Shown here piece by piece: positions 1 to 12,000 of a DNA stretch of 64,000 bases. The stretch spans positions 606,057 through 670,056 of the forward strand of contig JAKMXF010000044.1 of assembly GCA_024704765.1 (NCBI GenBank). Reading direction: 5' to 3'. The stretch is from Oopsacas minuta (Eukaryota; Porifera; Hexactinellida; Lyssacinosida; Leucopsacidae). Each line of letters opens with the position of its first letter. Positions within the stretch are counted from its first letter, which is position 1. The notes under the pieces are model-generated. The model searched no databases. It was not told the DNA's origin and saw nothing but the letters and a program-made list of their open reading frames with translations. Made by a program: the position numbers and the translations under genes.

Positions 1-195
1 ACACAATTGGTGATATCTTATCAGATTCGTAATACGACACAATTGGTGATATCTTATCAGATTCGTAATACGACACAATTGGTGACATCTTATCAGATTC
101 GTAATACGACACAATTGGTGATATCTTATCAGATTCGTAATACGACACAATTGGTGATATCTTATCAGATTCGTAATACCACATAATTGGTGATG
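1..195. repeat. 36-bp tandem repeat array, left end of the integrase element
   Basis: About five and a half head-to-tail copies of a 36-bp unit, recognisable by the recurring core ACACAATTGGTGATATCTTA. Copies differ by single bases and there are no unique spacers. The same unit recurs inverted at 2533-2779. The array runs off the left edge. Confidence 0.9.
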
Positions 196-346
196 TTTCA
201 CTTTATTGAGTGATATGGAGCCTGTAATGGTTATATTTCGTGTAGTGGTGAGTAAGTATACTGTAATAGTTTACAGAAGCATAAAAGCTTTGTCAGTAGC
301 TAAAAAATACAGTGTCTCATAAAATACAATTCCTTTACACAGCAGT

Positions 347-2091
347 ATGGACTCTATCGAGTACGAAACAATTTCAAATTACCTAGATTCAAAATCATAC
401 CCTGTACATTCTACTAAGGAACAGAAGAGGATCATTCGCAAGAAAGCTGAGAGGTACGAGTTAGTGGCAGGAAAACATTTTAGATCCTTAGGAGAATGTC
501 AGTTATTGGTTATCAGACGCAATGAGTTGGAGGAAATTTTCAAAGAGATTCATGATAATTCTCACCAATGTGCTAGATACACATGTACATAGCAAAAGAC
601 CGATATCATTAGCCCAGTATGTACAGAGATATTGAAACTTATGTCACTACATGTGTTCGCTGTCAAAAGAACCAATCAAGCTTAAAAAGTCCTACTCCTC
701 CTCTGAAACCTTTACCAATCATTACTAAGGCATGATACCGTGTAGGAGTGGACCTAACAGGTCCGCTAATCGAATAAAATAGCTACAAACATATTTTGAG
801 CATGATTGATCATTTCACCAGGTGGATAGAAACCCGTCCACCCAAATCTAAAAAAGCCACGGAGGTTGCAAGGGGAATCTACTAGATATATTGTAGACAG
901 GGAGCACCCGTTCGAATAATTACAGATAATGGAACTGAATTCAAGAATAATATTAGTCGCGCATCTATGAAACTTATAATACCAAGCTAATCTTTCTACT
1001 CCTTACCATCCTCAGACAAATGGGTTAGTTGAGTCGTCACTTTAGTTAAGTCGTTAGAAGAAAAGAATGAAAACTGGTCACTTTTCCTAAAAGAGATTAC
1101 ATTCTCTATCAATATTAGACCAAGAGCAACAACAATTTTCTCAGCTTTTGAGTTGATCCATGGATCTCGAAAAGCTCGACTCCCTACCGAAGCACAAAAC
1201 CAGGACTATCAGCATCCAGAAGGCAGTATCCTAGATCAGTGGGGTGGAGAGCACCAGTTTGAAAAATTAATAGATTTCATGCAAGAAGCCCATGAGTCCA
1301 ATAGTCAGAAAGCTGGAGAACAGCTATTGCATTCACTAAACCTGATAAAGCAGCAGTTTGACAAGAAATTGAACCCAGCCTCATCCAGGAAACTTGAGAT
1401 CGGGGATAATGTATTGATTGAGAATGGGTAAAAAGGGCCGAAAGTTACAGGATAAATAGATTGGTCCATACCCTGTGACTACAGTGAATCGTAGTAATGT
1501 TCAGATTCTCCAAATACAGCTACTAGATGTGTGAAGAGATCAAAAGTGAAACTTTACAGAATACCCAAAAAAGACATACATGCAGTACCAAACAAATATC
1601 AGTATTTAGATTGCCAAAGTGATGAGAAAAATATCCAACAAGAAATATCAGGTGAAGATATCATGATTCCATCGTCTCCTTTTACTGGGGCCGAAGAGTC
1701 AACGTTTGAAACCAATGTGACACGAAAATCACGAGAAGAAGTACTCGAATTTCTCAATTCAATGAACGATCGCATAATAGAATCAATTAAGGGGAATAAC
1801 CCACTTAATGAATTCCATCGAAAACTTGATAATAGACGGGATTTTTCCTTTAAGAATCTACTCGAATGGGGGGGGCCAAGAACATTTTCGTCTACTAAGA
1901 TTCCTGAAACGAGATTGATGACTTTTGACACAAGTCAAGAGGTTACTCGAATACTAGTTCAATTGTATTTGGAAATTTTTGAAATCAAAATACCTTGCTC
2001 CAAAATACTAAAGAAAACTTTAAGTTTTCCACAAAGTGGCAACAAAAAGCATGGATTATACTACAAAGGTTCTATATCCGGTTTTATCTGA
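347..2091 (+). pseudogene. Retroviral-type (DDE) integrase/transposase, decayed
   Basis: Fragments of one integrase are spread over two frames. 347-592 is the N-terminal part and runs into the His-His half of an HHCC zinc-binding site; a frameshift follows, and CVRCQKN near 650 supplies the Cys pair. The core then shows the three catalytic acidic residues in canonical context: VDLTGP (Asp at 751-753), ITDNGTEF (Asp at about 925) and YHPQTNGLVE (Glu at about 1031). In-frame stops interrupt the core, with another shift before the Glu motif. 1153-1431 continues as the C-terminal part ending in KLEIGDNVLI, typical of the integrase C-terminal domain. 1510-2091 continues in the same frame after a stop and is unrecognised. 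The gene is non-functional as it stands. Confidence 0.75.
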
Positions 2092-2233
2092 GATGATGAT
2101 AAACACTCTCAAATCTGAAAAGGAGTTATCCATGTCTCACCTCTCATTACAAGCACATTTCCAACTGACAACTCCATAGAAGATTTCTGTGTTACCTAGG
2201 GTGGCTATGTTCATGGAATTGAATTAATAATAC

Positions 2234-2506
2234 ATGCCCTATGGAGAACTTCATTACATTCTTATTCAAAGTGTTCGCGTATGCGATATCAACGACACAA
2301 TTTCGGTACCACACGGAGATGATTTGTTGATTGGATTTACTATCTCTACGGGGGTACATTTTTCTATGAGAGTTAAATATAATAGTATTTGGTACTCTTA
2401 TGATGGGATGGAAAGACCAAAATTAAACAAACTTGAAGATAAAGAAATTAACCTTATAGGCCGTGTAAATAGCAATAATTACGTTTTACAAAAATTACAA
2501 AAATAA
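2234..2506 (+). CDS. Small unrecognised protein inside the integrase element
   Basis: An ATG-initiated frame of 90 residues lies directly before the right repeat array. It contains HFSMRVKYNSIWYSYDG, a His followed by an aromatic-rich strand and YDG. This vaguely resembles the C-terminal catalytic region of papain-fold deubiquitinase-like or Ulp1-like proteases, but it is too short to assign. It may be the last fragment of a longer element-encoded protein. No functional claim is made. Confidence 0.3.
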   Translation: MPYGELHYILIQSVRVCDINDTISVPHGDDLLIGFTISTGVHFSMRVKYNSIWYSYDGMERPKLNKLEDKEINLIGRVNSNNYVLQKLQK

Positions 2507-2532
2507 TTCTTAAACATTTAATAATTCATTAA

Positions 2533-2779
2533 ATGAAACATCACCAATTGTGTGGTATTACAAATCTGATGAGATATCACCAATTGTGTCGTATTACGAA
2601 TCTGATAAGATATCACCAATTGTGTCGTATTACGAATCTGATAAGATATCACCAATTGTGTGGTATTACAAATCTGAAGATATCACCAATTGTGTGGTAT
2701 TACAAATCTGATAAGATATCACCAATTGTGTCGTATTGCGAATCTGATAAGATATCACCAATTGTGTCGTATTACGATT
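2533..2779. repeat. 36-bp tandem repeat array, inverted right end
   Basis: About seven copies of the reverse complement of the 1-195 unit (core ATATCACCAATTGTGTCGTA). One copy is shortened by a few bases near 2675. With the left array it forms the inverted ends of the element. Confidence 0.9.
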
Positions 2780-3075
2780 ATAATGAATAGCATTATGTGA
2801 TTTCATACCACAATGATATAACATAAATTCATTGCACAATACATTGTTATAAGCATTAGGGGACCACTTTCGTTAAATTTGACGAAAATGATCCAACCGG
2901 GTCAATTCACTATGGGGAATCATTTTCGTGAAAAGTAGGATTTACCAGTTATACTAATGGAGTATGATGATTCTAATAATGATATTTTCAAGAACGTATT
3001 GTGAATAGTCTTTCATTCCTATTTAGGTGACAAGTAAACAAATATCTTATTAGTCTCAGAAATGTGATTCCTTAC
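2780..3075. other. Spacer beyond the last visible lectin/Ig exon
   Basis: Low-GC sequence between the right repeat array and the splice donor at 3075. If the lectin/Ig gene is intact, this is the start of its next intron. I see no membrane segment or terminal exon here. Confidence 0.4.
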
Positions 3076-6000
3076 CCATAATTGAGATATAAATCTGAAT
3101 AGCCAGTGTCTCTTCTCCATCCCAATTTGTAACATAGAACTTGTACAATCCTTCATCATATTGATAGAAAATTAGAAAAGTGATAGAGTTATGTGTGACA
3201 CTAGTGTCATCTGGTTTCTGCCACCTCCCAAACAGATTAGAACTCAGAACTACATTCTGTGTCAGTACAGTGACATCAGCTGTATTGACATCAGGAGCCA
3301 GGAGAGAGAATGAATTGATTGATCCATGATTCAATGTAATTAGAGGTGGACCTGTGTTCAATAAAATTTTAGGAAAACACAAATTTGTCTGGTTTTCAGC
3401 ATTTCCTACTTTATTTGTCATTGAAAACGTTCAGAGCTATATTCTTGGTCTATTTACTACTTCGATATTATAACAAACCTTGGATAAATAGTCCCACACT
3501 CAGAATGTTGTTATCAGATTCTATATCGAAACATTCCATTGTTTGATTGTTTGTAAGAATAAGAGTGTTTCTTAATGAGAATACATCAAGTGGGTTAGAG
3601 TAAAATCCAATCCTATCCTTCCTCCTCCAGTATATGTTGGATAGCTGGATTAGACTGTTATTAGTATTGCAGAATAGAAATATATTCTCTTCATCTACTT
3701 CTATAATGTATGTGTAGTTCTCTGAATCTATGGCTTCTAAAGGATGCAAAATATTATACGCAGTTTGAAAGTTACAACTATACTACTATGAATTACATAT
3801 TAGTGGCATTGTTATTGTTTAGACCTGTCTCATTGTAGAAAGCTTCAGTTGTATTAATCAATGGATTAGTATTACCTACTTACCAGTATACAAAGTAGTA
3901 TCCAACATTCTAACAGTATGAGTTCTAGTCATTCCTTGATTAGTGACTTCACAGCTGTAGTATCCTGGTTGATTACTGTACACATACAGAGTACTAATAC
4001 CTGTAATAGCATCATTAGCTGTAGGCGGGAGGTTAACTTGTGTACCAGTTGGATCTACATAGCTCCATACAGGTTCTGATGTGGTCTTATCTTCTGCAAC
4101 ACAGTAGAGAGTAGTGTCTGTTATTAGAATTGTACCTTCTTCTAGACTGATGTATGTATCGGAGTTGATTTGCTGTCCAAAGGAGCTCTCTAAAATAACC
4201 AAAACAGGGATTGGATGAATGTGTCCGACATGAACAGATATCCGTTATCCATGCGATACTGAATATTGAATTATTTTTCACAGACATTATTATTTTGCAG
4301 ATACAGCATTTGGTATTTTATAGAAAGTCCTCTGATACATACGTATACCAGAGGCTGTTCAGCAAGTTTCACGACCATCTTTCATATAGTTTAATCTCTT
4401 TTAAAATTTTCTGGCATCACGATATATTATCGTTTAGGAATTCAAAATTCTGCAATTTTCACCTTTTGTGCATCTCCTATAGGGAGATGCACTAATGGCT
4501 TGGACTATTTGCAACGTCCGTATGTTCGTCCGTGCGGTCGTGCGAATTCTGGCAGTCCGATTCACATGAAAATTGGTACACATATACATTTGTATCGAAG
4601 ATTTGCACCCAGGGTATGAACTTTTTCTAAAGTGAATATGTCACATCCTTTTGCACATATTTCTAATTGGTGCTAGAGATTTCTTTCCATAAGGTAGCCA
4701 CGAGAGTAATTGCAGGATAATTAATTGGAATTTATCCATAGGATTTGAAGATAGAATCTGAGTTGCAGCGGTTCGGGAATTTCATGCACCCTTCCAAATC
4801 GATAAATTAAACCTGGTCAATTCGTGTTCAGCCGCACTAAGATTTTAGCAAGTTCTGGCGGACCATTTGTCTCAGCATTAAATAGTTGATTTACTATATT
4901 AGTACATATGTATATATTTTGTATATACAGTGAAGTGTCCGAAAACGGACATTCCGAAAAGCGTACAACTCCATGCAACGGACACACCTCGTGGCACGGA
5001 TTGAATCTGCCAAGTATGTAGTTAATACTTACTCAGTCTCCGAGAAGCGGGACAATTCTTTACAACGGATAGAAACCATGTCCCCTACGTGTCCGTTATT
5101 CAGAGACTCCACTGTACACACAATTTAACACAGGGACTTAAATATATTTATTGCGCTACCGCATGTCGCGAGCAAGCGAAGCACCCTCGTACATTGTAAT
5201 ATTAGTATTTGTTTTCGAATTCTCATAATGATGCTAGTATGTCCTTAGTCCTTACCCATAATTGAGATGTATAGCTGAATAGCCAGTGTCTCTTCTCCAT
5301 CCCAATTTGTAACATAGAACTTGTACAATCCTTCATCATATTGATAGAAAATTAGAAAAGTGATAGAGTTATGTGTGACACTAGTGTCATCTGGTTTCTG
5401 CCATCTCCCAAACAGATTAGAACTCAGAACTACATTCTGTGTCAGTACAGTGACATCAGCTGTATTGACATCAGGAGCCAGGAGAGAGAATGAATTGATT
5501 GATCCATGATTCAATGTAATTAGAGGTGGACCTGATAGAATATTTATATATTGTCAACATTTATCAGTAAATTCGATATCAATGGTCGAAAATCATTTGT
5601 TACAATTAACAAATGTTCGAAAGTTATTGAAATAGGTACACAGTTAACCGACATCTCAGAATTCCTCTATTTTAATTCGCTAGACATTATTGTTATAAAG
5701 TTATCAATGATACCTTGAAGAAGGAGTCCAATACTAACAAAAGTGTTTCCGAGGTTTGTTTCCAAACATTCCAAGGTAATATTACTTGAAGATGAAATAT
5801 AATACGTTAGCGAAAATATATCAAGCGGGTTGGGGAAGATTCCAGGTAGATGATCCCTCATCCAATGAATATTAGTTAGTTGTACTGAGCTATCAGTTGG
5901 TGTATACAGAAGATAAATATCCTCACTATCAATGCCAATAGTGTACGTGTAGCTAAATGAATTCACAACTTCTAGAAAATGGGATTTTACAATTATAGTA

Positions 6001-9000
6001 TTGATAAAATCCTGGCAAATGATAATTGAATGCAACATATATCTACCTGTATATGAATGTATATTGAGAATCCCTACAGTATAAATACGACCAACCCCTC
6101 CATTCTCAGTGACATCACAGCTGTAGTAGCCTGGCTGAGTAGTGTACACTTGTATAGTACTAACTCCTGTACTAGAATCAGTTGTAGCAGTGAGATCAGT
6201 TCTGATACCAGCTAGATCTACATAACTCCACATCACTTCTGGTGTGTTCATGTTCTCTGTGACACAGTAGAGAGTAGTATCTGTTATTAGGATAGCATTG
6301 TCTGATAGTGATGATGGTGTGGAAGCAATTATTTCTCCAAATGTGTTCACTAAGGAAATATTGTTATACATGAATGTATGCTAAGTAAATGTGAATCATA
6401 TTTCAAGGATCTATTCAGATTTGTAAGAAATCTAAAGTAATGAGTTGATATATGAGTAACAATCAATTTTCAGAAAGATCATTGTAATGTTCAAGAGTTA
6501 TGTTTATACAATACAAATTATAATTATCTAACTATACTCTTACCGTGAGTACTACAGAAGTAGCACGTCAGAATGGGTGTGCATTCAAGATCATTCCAAT
6601 ATGTATTTCCACGAGTGTATACACAATCTTCATCACCAGAGTTATTGGGTTCACCAGGGGTCCAATTCCTATATGTACTATCACTACCATCAGCCCAAAT
6701 AAATGTCCCTTCAGCATTTAGGTCATTTAGTCCTATCCAACAACTGGTTGAACCAGATGCTGTGCTATACATCAATGTATTCTCTTCTGTGGATGTCACT
6801 GTAGCTAGGTCGTAACCACTCACAACACACTGTAGTCTAGCATCTGCCCAGTTAGTACCAGTGCTAGTGAAATAACTGAAACATGTCCCATCATTTGTTA
6901 CTACATCACAACCGGTTGTTGGCACTACAGTTTCAACATGAATAACAGTATTACAGGAAAATTATTTCCATGCACCATTCCATTTATCACGACAGGACAA
7001 CAGACAACAATTTGATAGAAACTTACCTGTATACTCGTTAGTATCTGTCATTATTGCTGTATACGTTCTACTAGTTCCTCCATCCTCAGTGACATCACAG
7101 CTGTAGTAACCTGGCTGAGTAGTGTACACTTGTATAGTACTAACTCCTGTACTAGAATCAGTTGTAGCAGTGAGATCAGTTCTGATACCAGCTAGATCTA
7201 CATAACTCCACATCACTTCTGGTGTGTTCATATTCTCTGTGACACAGTAGAGAGTAGTATCTGTTATTAGGACAGCATTGTCTGATAGTGATGATGGTGT
7301 GGAAGCAATTATTTCTCCAAATGTGTTCACTAAGGAAATATTGTAATATATGAATGTACGTATGCTATGGGAATGTGAATCATATTTCAAGGATTGTACA
7401 GATTTCTAAGAAATCTAAAGTTATACGTTTCTATAAGAATAAGAATCAATTTTCAGAAAGATAATTGTAATGTTTCAAGAGCTATGTTTATACAATACAA
7501 AGTATATTTATCTTACTATACTCTTACCGTGAGTACTACAGAAGTAGCACATCAGAAGGTTTGTGCATCTAAGATCATTCCATTTTGGATTTCCAAAAGT
7601 CTGTACACAATCTTCATTACCATTGCTATTGGGTTCCCCAGGGGCCCAATTCCTATATGCACTATCACTACCATCAGCCCAAATATATGTCCCTTCAGCA
7701 TTTATGTCATTTAGTCCTATCCAACACCTAACAGTTGAATCAGTTAATGTACCATACATCAATGTATTCTCTTCTGTGGATGTCACTGTAGCTAGGTCGT
7801 AACCACTCACAACACACTGTAGTCTAGCATCTGCCCAGTTAGTACCAGTGCTAGTGAAATAACTGAAACATGTCCCATCATTTGTTACTACATCACAACC
7901 GGTTGTTGGCACTACAGTTTCAACATGAATAACAGTATTACAGGAAAATTATTTCCATGCACCATTCCATTTATCACGACAGGACAACAGACAACAATTT
8001 GATAGAAACTTACCTGTATACTCGTTAGTATCTGTCATTATTGCTGTATACGTTCTACTAGTTCCTCCATCCTCAGTGACATCACAGCTGTAGTAACCTG
8101 GCTGAGTAGTGTACACTTGTATAGTACTAACTCCTGTACTAGAATCAGTTGTAGCAGTGAGATCAGTTCTGATACCAGCTAGATCTACATAACTCCACAT
8201 CACTTCTGGTGTGTTCATATTCTCTGTGACACAGTAGAGAGTAGTATCTGTTATTAGGACAGCATTGTCTGATAGTGATGATGGTGTGGAAGCAATTATT
8301 TCTCCAAATGTGTTCACTAAGGAAATATTGTAATATATAAATGTATGCTAAGTAAATGTGAATCATATTTCAAGGATCTATTCAGATTTGTAAGAAATCT
8401 AAAGTAATGAGTTGATATATGAGTAACAATCAATTTTCAGAAAGATCATTGTAATGTTCAAGAGTTATGTTTATACAATACAAATTATAATTATCTAACT
8501 ATACTCTTACCGTGAGTACTACAGAAGTAGCACGTCAGAATGGGTGTGCATTCAAGATCATTCCAATATGTATTTCCATGAGTGTGTACACAATCTTCAT
8601 CACCAGAGTTATTGGGTTCACCAGGGGTCCAATTCCTATATGTACTATCACTACCATCAGCCCAAATAAATGTCCCTTCAGCATTTAGGTCATTTAGTCC
8701 TATCCAACAACTGGTTGAACCAGATGCTGTGCTATACATCAATGTATTCTCTTCTGTGGATGTCACTGTAGCTAGGTCGTAACCACTCACAAGACACTGT
8801 AGTCTAGCATCTGCCCAGTTCACACCAGTGCTAGTGAAATAACTGAAACATGTCCTTTCATTTGTTATTGCATCACAACCGGTTGTTGGTACTACATTTG
8901 TAACATGCTATAAATGAATACATTCGGTGGATAAATGTTGGCCACAATGCGAGGTACTTTACCCGTTTAAGCGACTTAAGTGCAGTGCTTGCCTATCTCG

Positions 9001-12000
9001 GTGGAATATAATTACAATATGTGCCGACAACTTGGTCTATTAATTTAATTTGTTTAAAAAGTGACACTATTAATTGGAGCCACCAGAGACGTCAGGTTTA
9101 ATTCCAATATACATAGTGCTTCCTATTAATTGTGTCACTTTTTAAACAAATTGAATTTATTAGACTAATCTGTCGGCACAGGTTGTAATTTTACATTTTT
9201 CTTCGCTCCGCTCGGACTTCAAATCCATCAACAATATATTTACATTTTACTTTGATCATCCAGTCCATATAATGTTTAATTTTGTTTGCAATAATTGTCA
9301 GCTGACTAAATAACATTAATAGAAGGGAATACTAGAGAAGATTTCATCGGTACAAATTCAAGAGTGTCAAATTCGGGATCAGCGTATTGAATTACCCCCT
9401 TTTGCTGTTTGGAACAATCTTCTACGTATTAACAGAAATTGGCCAAACAAAAGTGGGACGAAATATCGGACTTTCTAAAATTATATTGTTCTACGAACTG
9501 CGAAGTAGAACTCATTAATTCATGATTAATTGTTATTTAACGATCTTGAAACATAATATCCTTGCCCCAACTAAAATCCCTAGACATTTTGACCCTATTT
9601 CTGGCCGCCTGGACAAATAACGAAATCTCTGGACGTTTGTAAGTATGAGATCTCCATGTATATATCCATGGATATTGTGGATATTTATTTCAAAGTTGTA
9701 CTTTGAAAAATATTCCACACTTGAGGGCTATATACAATAATTAGCAATAAATACCATTTCTTTTCATATAATCGTTGAGAACTCAAACTAACAGATTTAT
9801 CATAACAATGCCATGTAATCCCCCTTCACGTAAGTTCTCATTGACAATCAACTTCACAAATTTATCTATGGAATTCCATTAAGTCAGTCGCGACGTTATT
9901 ATTTGAAGATTCTGAGATAAGTCTGCCATCTACATAGATGTATGGGGATCCCACAACAAAAATCATGCGTATGTGAGGTAGGTTGAAAGCAATCTATCTC
10001 ATTGAGAAATTGAAACACTCCGTACCTCTCTTGTGGATGTTGTTACAAAACATTTGTGTGGTACAATTTGACCTATGGAAAATGGATAAACAGGAGTGGT
10101 ATGAGCACAGTACAAGCCACCAGGAAATCTGTAGCAATGAGTATAGGCCCTAGACTTTTGGCATCTACGTCTACCCAACACTAACAAGCCTCAGGCTTTA
10201 GAACAATCCTTCAATATCCATGGATATCCTTGGATATCTATGTAAATGGCCTTGATATATATGGATATGGAGTGGATGTGATTTTTATTTCCACGGTGAG
10301 CCTGTGACTTTCCAAATTATCAAATAGTTTTTATAGCATCAGAATTTCAGTTACGGTTGGTTCATATTGGTCACTATATATAGCTGATCCAAAACTAGTG
10401 GCGTAGCTTGGGTACTCATTAGATTGTTAAATAATATTTTGCAACTCAGGGATATTTGTTTTTGTCCTTTCAAGGGGGCATGCCTCCCTGAACCCGTGTT
10501 GATACCGCAATGCACCAGAACCGTCTGATTTTGGGCTCTGGGATCTGAGAAATATTTAAAAATATTCAATATTATTGGTCCCTTACTGTAGTTCAAGTTC
10601 TATCCTAAAGTCCTATAAATAGAATTACGAATAATTATCCTGCAATTACCCCTGTCAAACTTTTGAATCGAAATCTCTAGAATTAATCTGAAATCTGTGT
10701 ATAAATATGATTGATCATATGTTAAATCACTAAGTGAGAGATTTGAAAATGTCAAAATTCGTATCTACATACTCGATTATCCCTGACTAGCAGCTGTAAC
10801 GAATCTCTAGATGATTTGAAAATATGGAAATATGTGTGAAAATATGGCACATCATGTAAGATATAGATTTTAAAATGTGAAATTTGAGGTCTACATACTC
10901 GATTACCTCTGACTAGAAGTTGAAATGAAATCTCTAGCATCATTTTGAAATATTACCAAAAGGTGTGAAAACAGAATTAATCATATGATAAATCTGCGAA
11001 TTAGTTACTTTCAGTTCTGAAAATCTCAAAATCGGATCATATACACCCAATTACCCATGGCAACAAACTGAAACTTAGTCTCTAGCATGTTTTTTGGTTT
11101 TACGAAGAAAGGTGTAAAAATATGATTAATCAACAAAAGGTGTGAAATATTCACTTTAGAAGAAATTCATACCCGAAGTGCAAATCTCCGACCCAAAACG
11201 TATATGTATACCAATTTTTATGTAAATCTGACTGTTAGATTTCGCACAAAAGCGAAGACAGAAGGACTTACAGACGTCGCACATGGTCCTTGCTATTAGG
11301 GCATCTCCCTATAGGAGCTGCACTAAAAATCAAAAAATTATAGCCAACAATTCGCCCAATATCACTTACTAATTATGATTGATTACGATAGGACTACAAA
11401 TGATGATAAATAGACACCCATTGGAATTAGCAAGTATCGGAAATGCACTTAGGCAAAACGCATTTGTCCTGCAGCACATAAGTACGTAAGAATCAATACT
11501 GTGTAGTGTATATTTAGCAGATGCAGTGCTCACGCTCACTTAAGACCTCTATACAAAAATCCTCTAGAAAACATTGCAATGGACTCCCTATTATGAGAAA
11601 TTTTACACGAACAACAACTAAGATACAAACATACCTGCATACTCGTTAGTATCTGTCATTATTGCTGTATACGTTCTACTAGTTCCTCCATCCTCAGTGA
11701 CATCACAGCTGTAGTAACCTGGCTGAGTAGTGTACACTTGTATAGTACTAACTCCTGTACTAGAATCAGTTGTAGCAGTGAGATCAGTTCTGATACCAGC
11801 TAGATCTACATAACTCCACATCACTTCTGGTGTGTTCATATTCTCTGTGACACAGTAGAGAGTAGTATCTGTTATTAGGACAGCATTGTCTGATAGTGAT
11901 GATGGTGTGGAAGCAATTATTTCTCCAAATGTGTTCACTAAGGAAATATTGTAATATATGAATGTACGTATGCTATGGGAATGTGAATCATATTTCAAGG

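Larger units (their letters stand above)
1..2779. mobile_element. Decayed integrase-encoding DNA element with minisatellite inverted ends
   Basis: The segment is bounded on the left (cut by the window edge) by a head-to-tail 36-bp repeat array. On the right it is bounded by an array of the same unit in the opposite orientation, so the ends form long inverted repeats. Between them lies a broken retroviral-type integrase and two further reading frames. No reverse transcriptase, protease or gag is visible. This points to a cut-and-paste integrase transposon (Ginger-like) rather than an LTR retroelement, though a remnant of a larger element cannot be excluded because the left boundary is outside the window. 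The right boundary is about 2779, where the last repeat unit stops. Confidence 0.6.
3076..6349 (-). repeat. Duplicated three-exon Ig block
   Basis: Exons 6349-6047, 5971-5714 and 5531-5256 correspond one-to-one with 4189-3884, 3736-3479 and 3351-3076. The third exons (5256-5531 and 3076-3351) are almost identical in DNA, while the first two pairs have diverged considerably. This implies homogenisation of one exon or differing selection. Confidence 0.8.
8892..11634. other. 2.7-kb intron (or gap) in the lectin/Ig array
   Basis: Lies between the first lectin/Ig pair and the rest of the array. It contains a hairpin element (9010-9191) and the larger repeat element (10620-11330). No coding exon or second signal peptide was recognised, which favours one gene over two. 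Confidence 0.5.

Noticed and set aside
1-195. CRISPR-like array of 36-bp repeats
   Set aside because: Units are directly adjacent with no spacers, and the same unit recurs inverted around an integrase; this is a satellite-type repeat in eukaryotic DNA.
7394-7714. Plus-strand 106-codon frame, also at 12002-12322
   Set aside because: Spans an intron and part of a lectin exon in antisense; it is present twice only because the block is duplicated.
6573-8782. Plus-strand open frames opposite the lectin exons (6573-6815, 7563-7802, 8582-8782, 12171-12410)
   Set aside because: They are antisense shadows of conserved lectin exons; the minus-strand frame carries the recognisable motifs and splice sites.
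8892-8990. A second signal peptide exon ahead of the 8891 lectin exon, splitting the array into two genes
   Set aside because: Reading both sides of the acceptor I found no hydrophobic leader after an ATG with a phase-1 donor.
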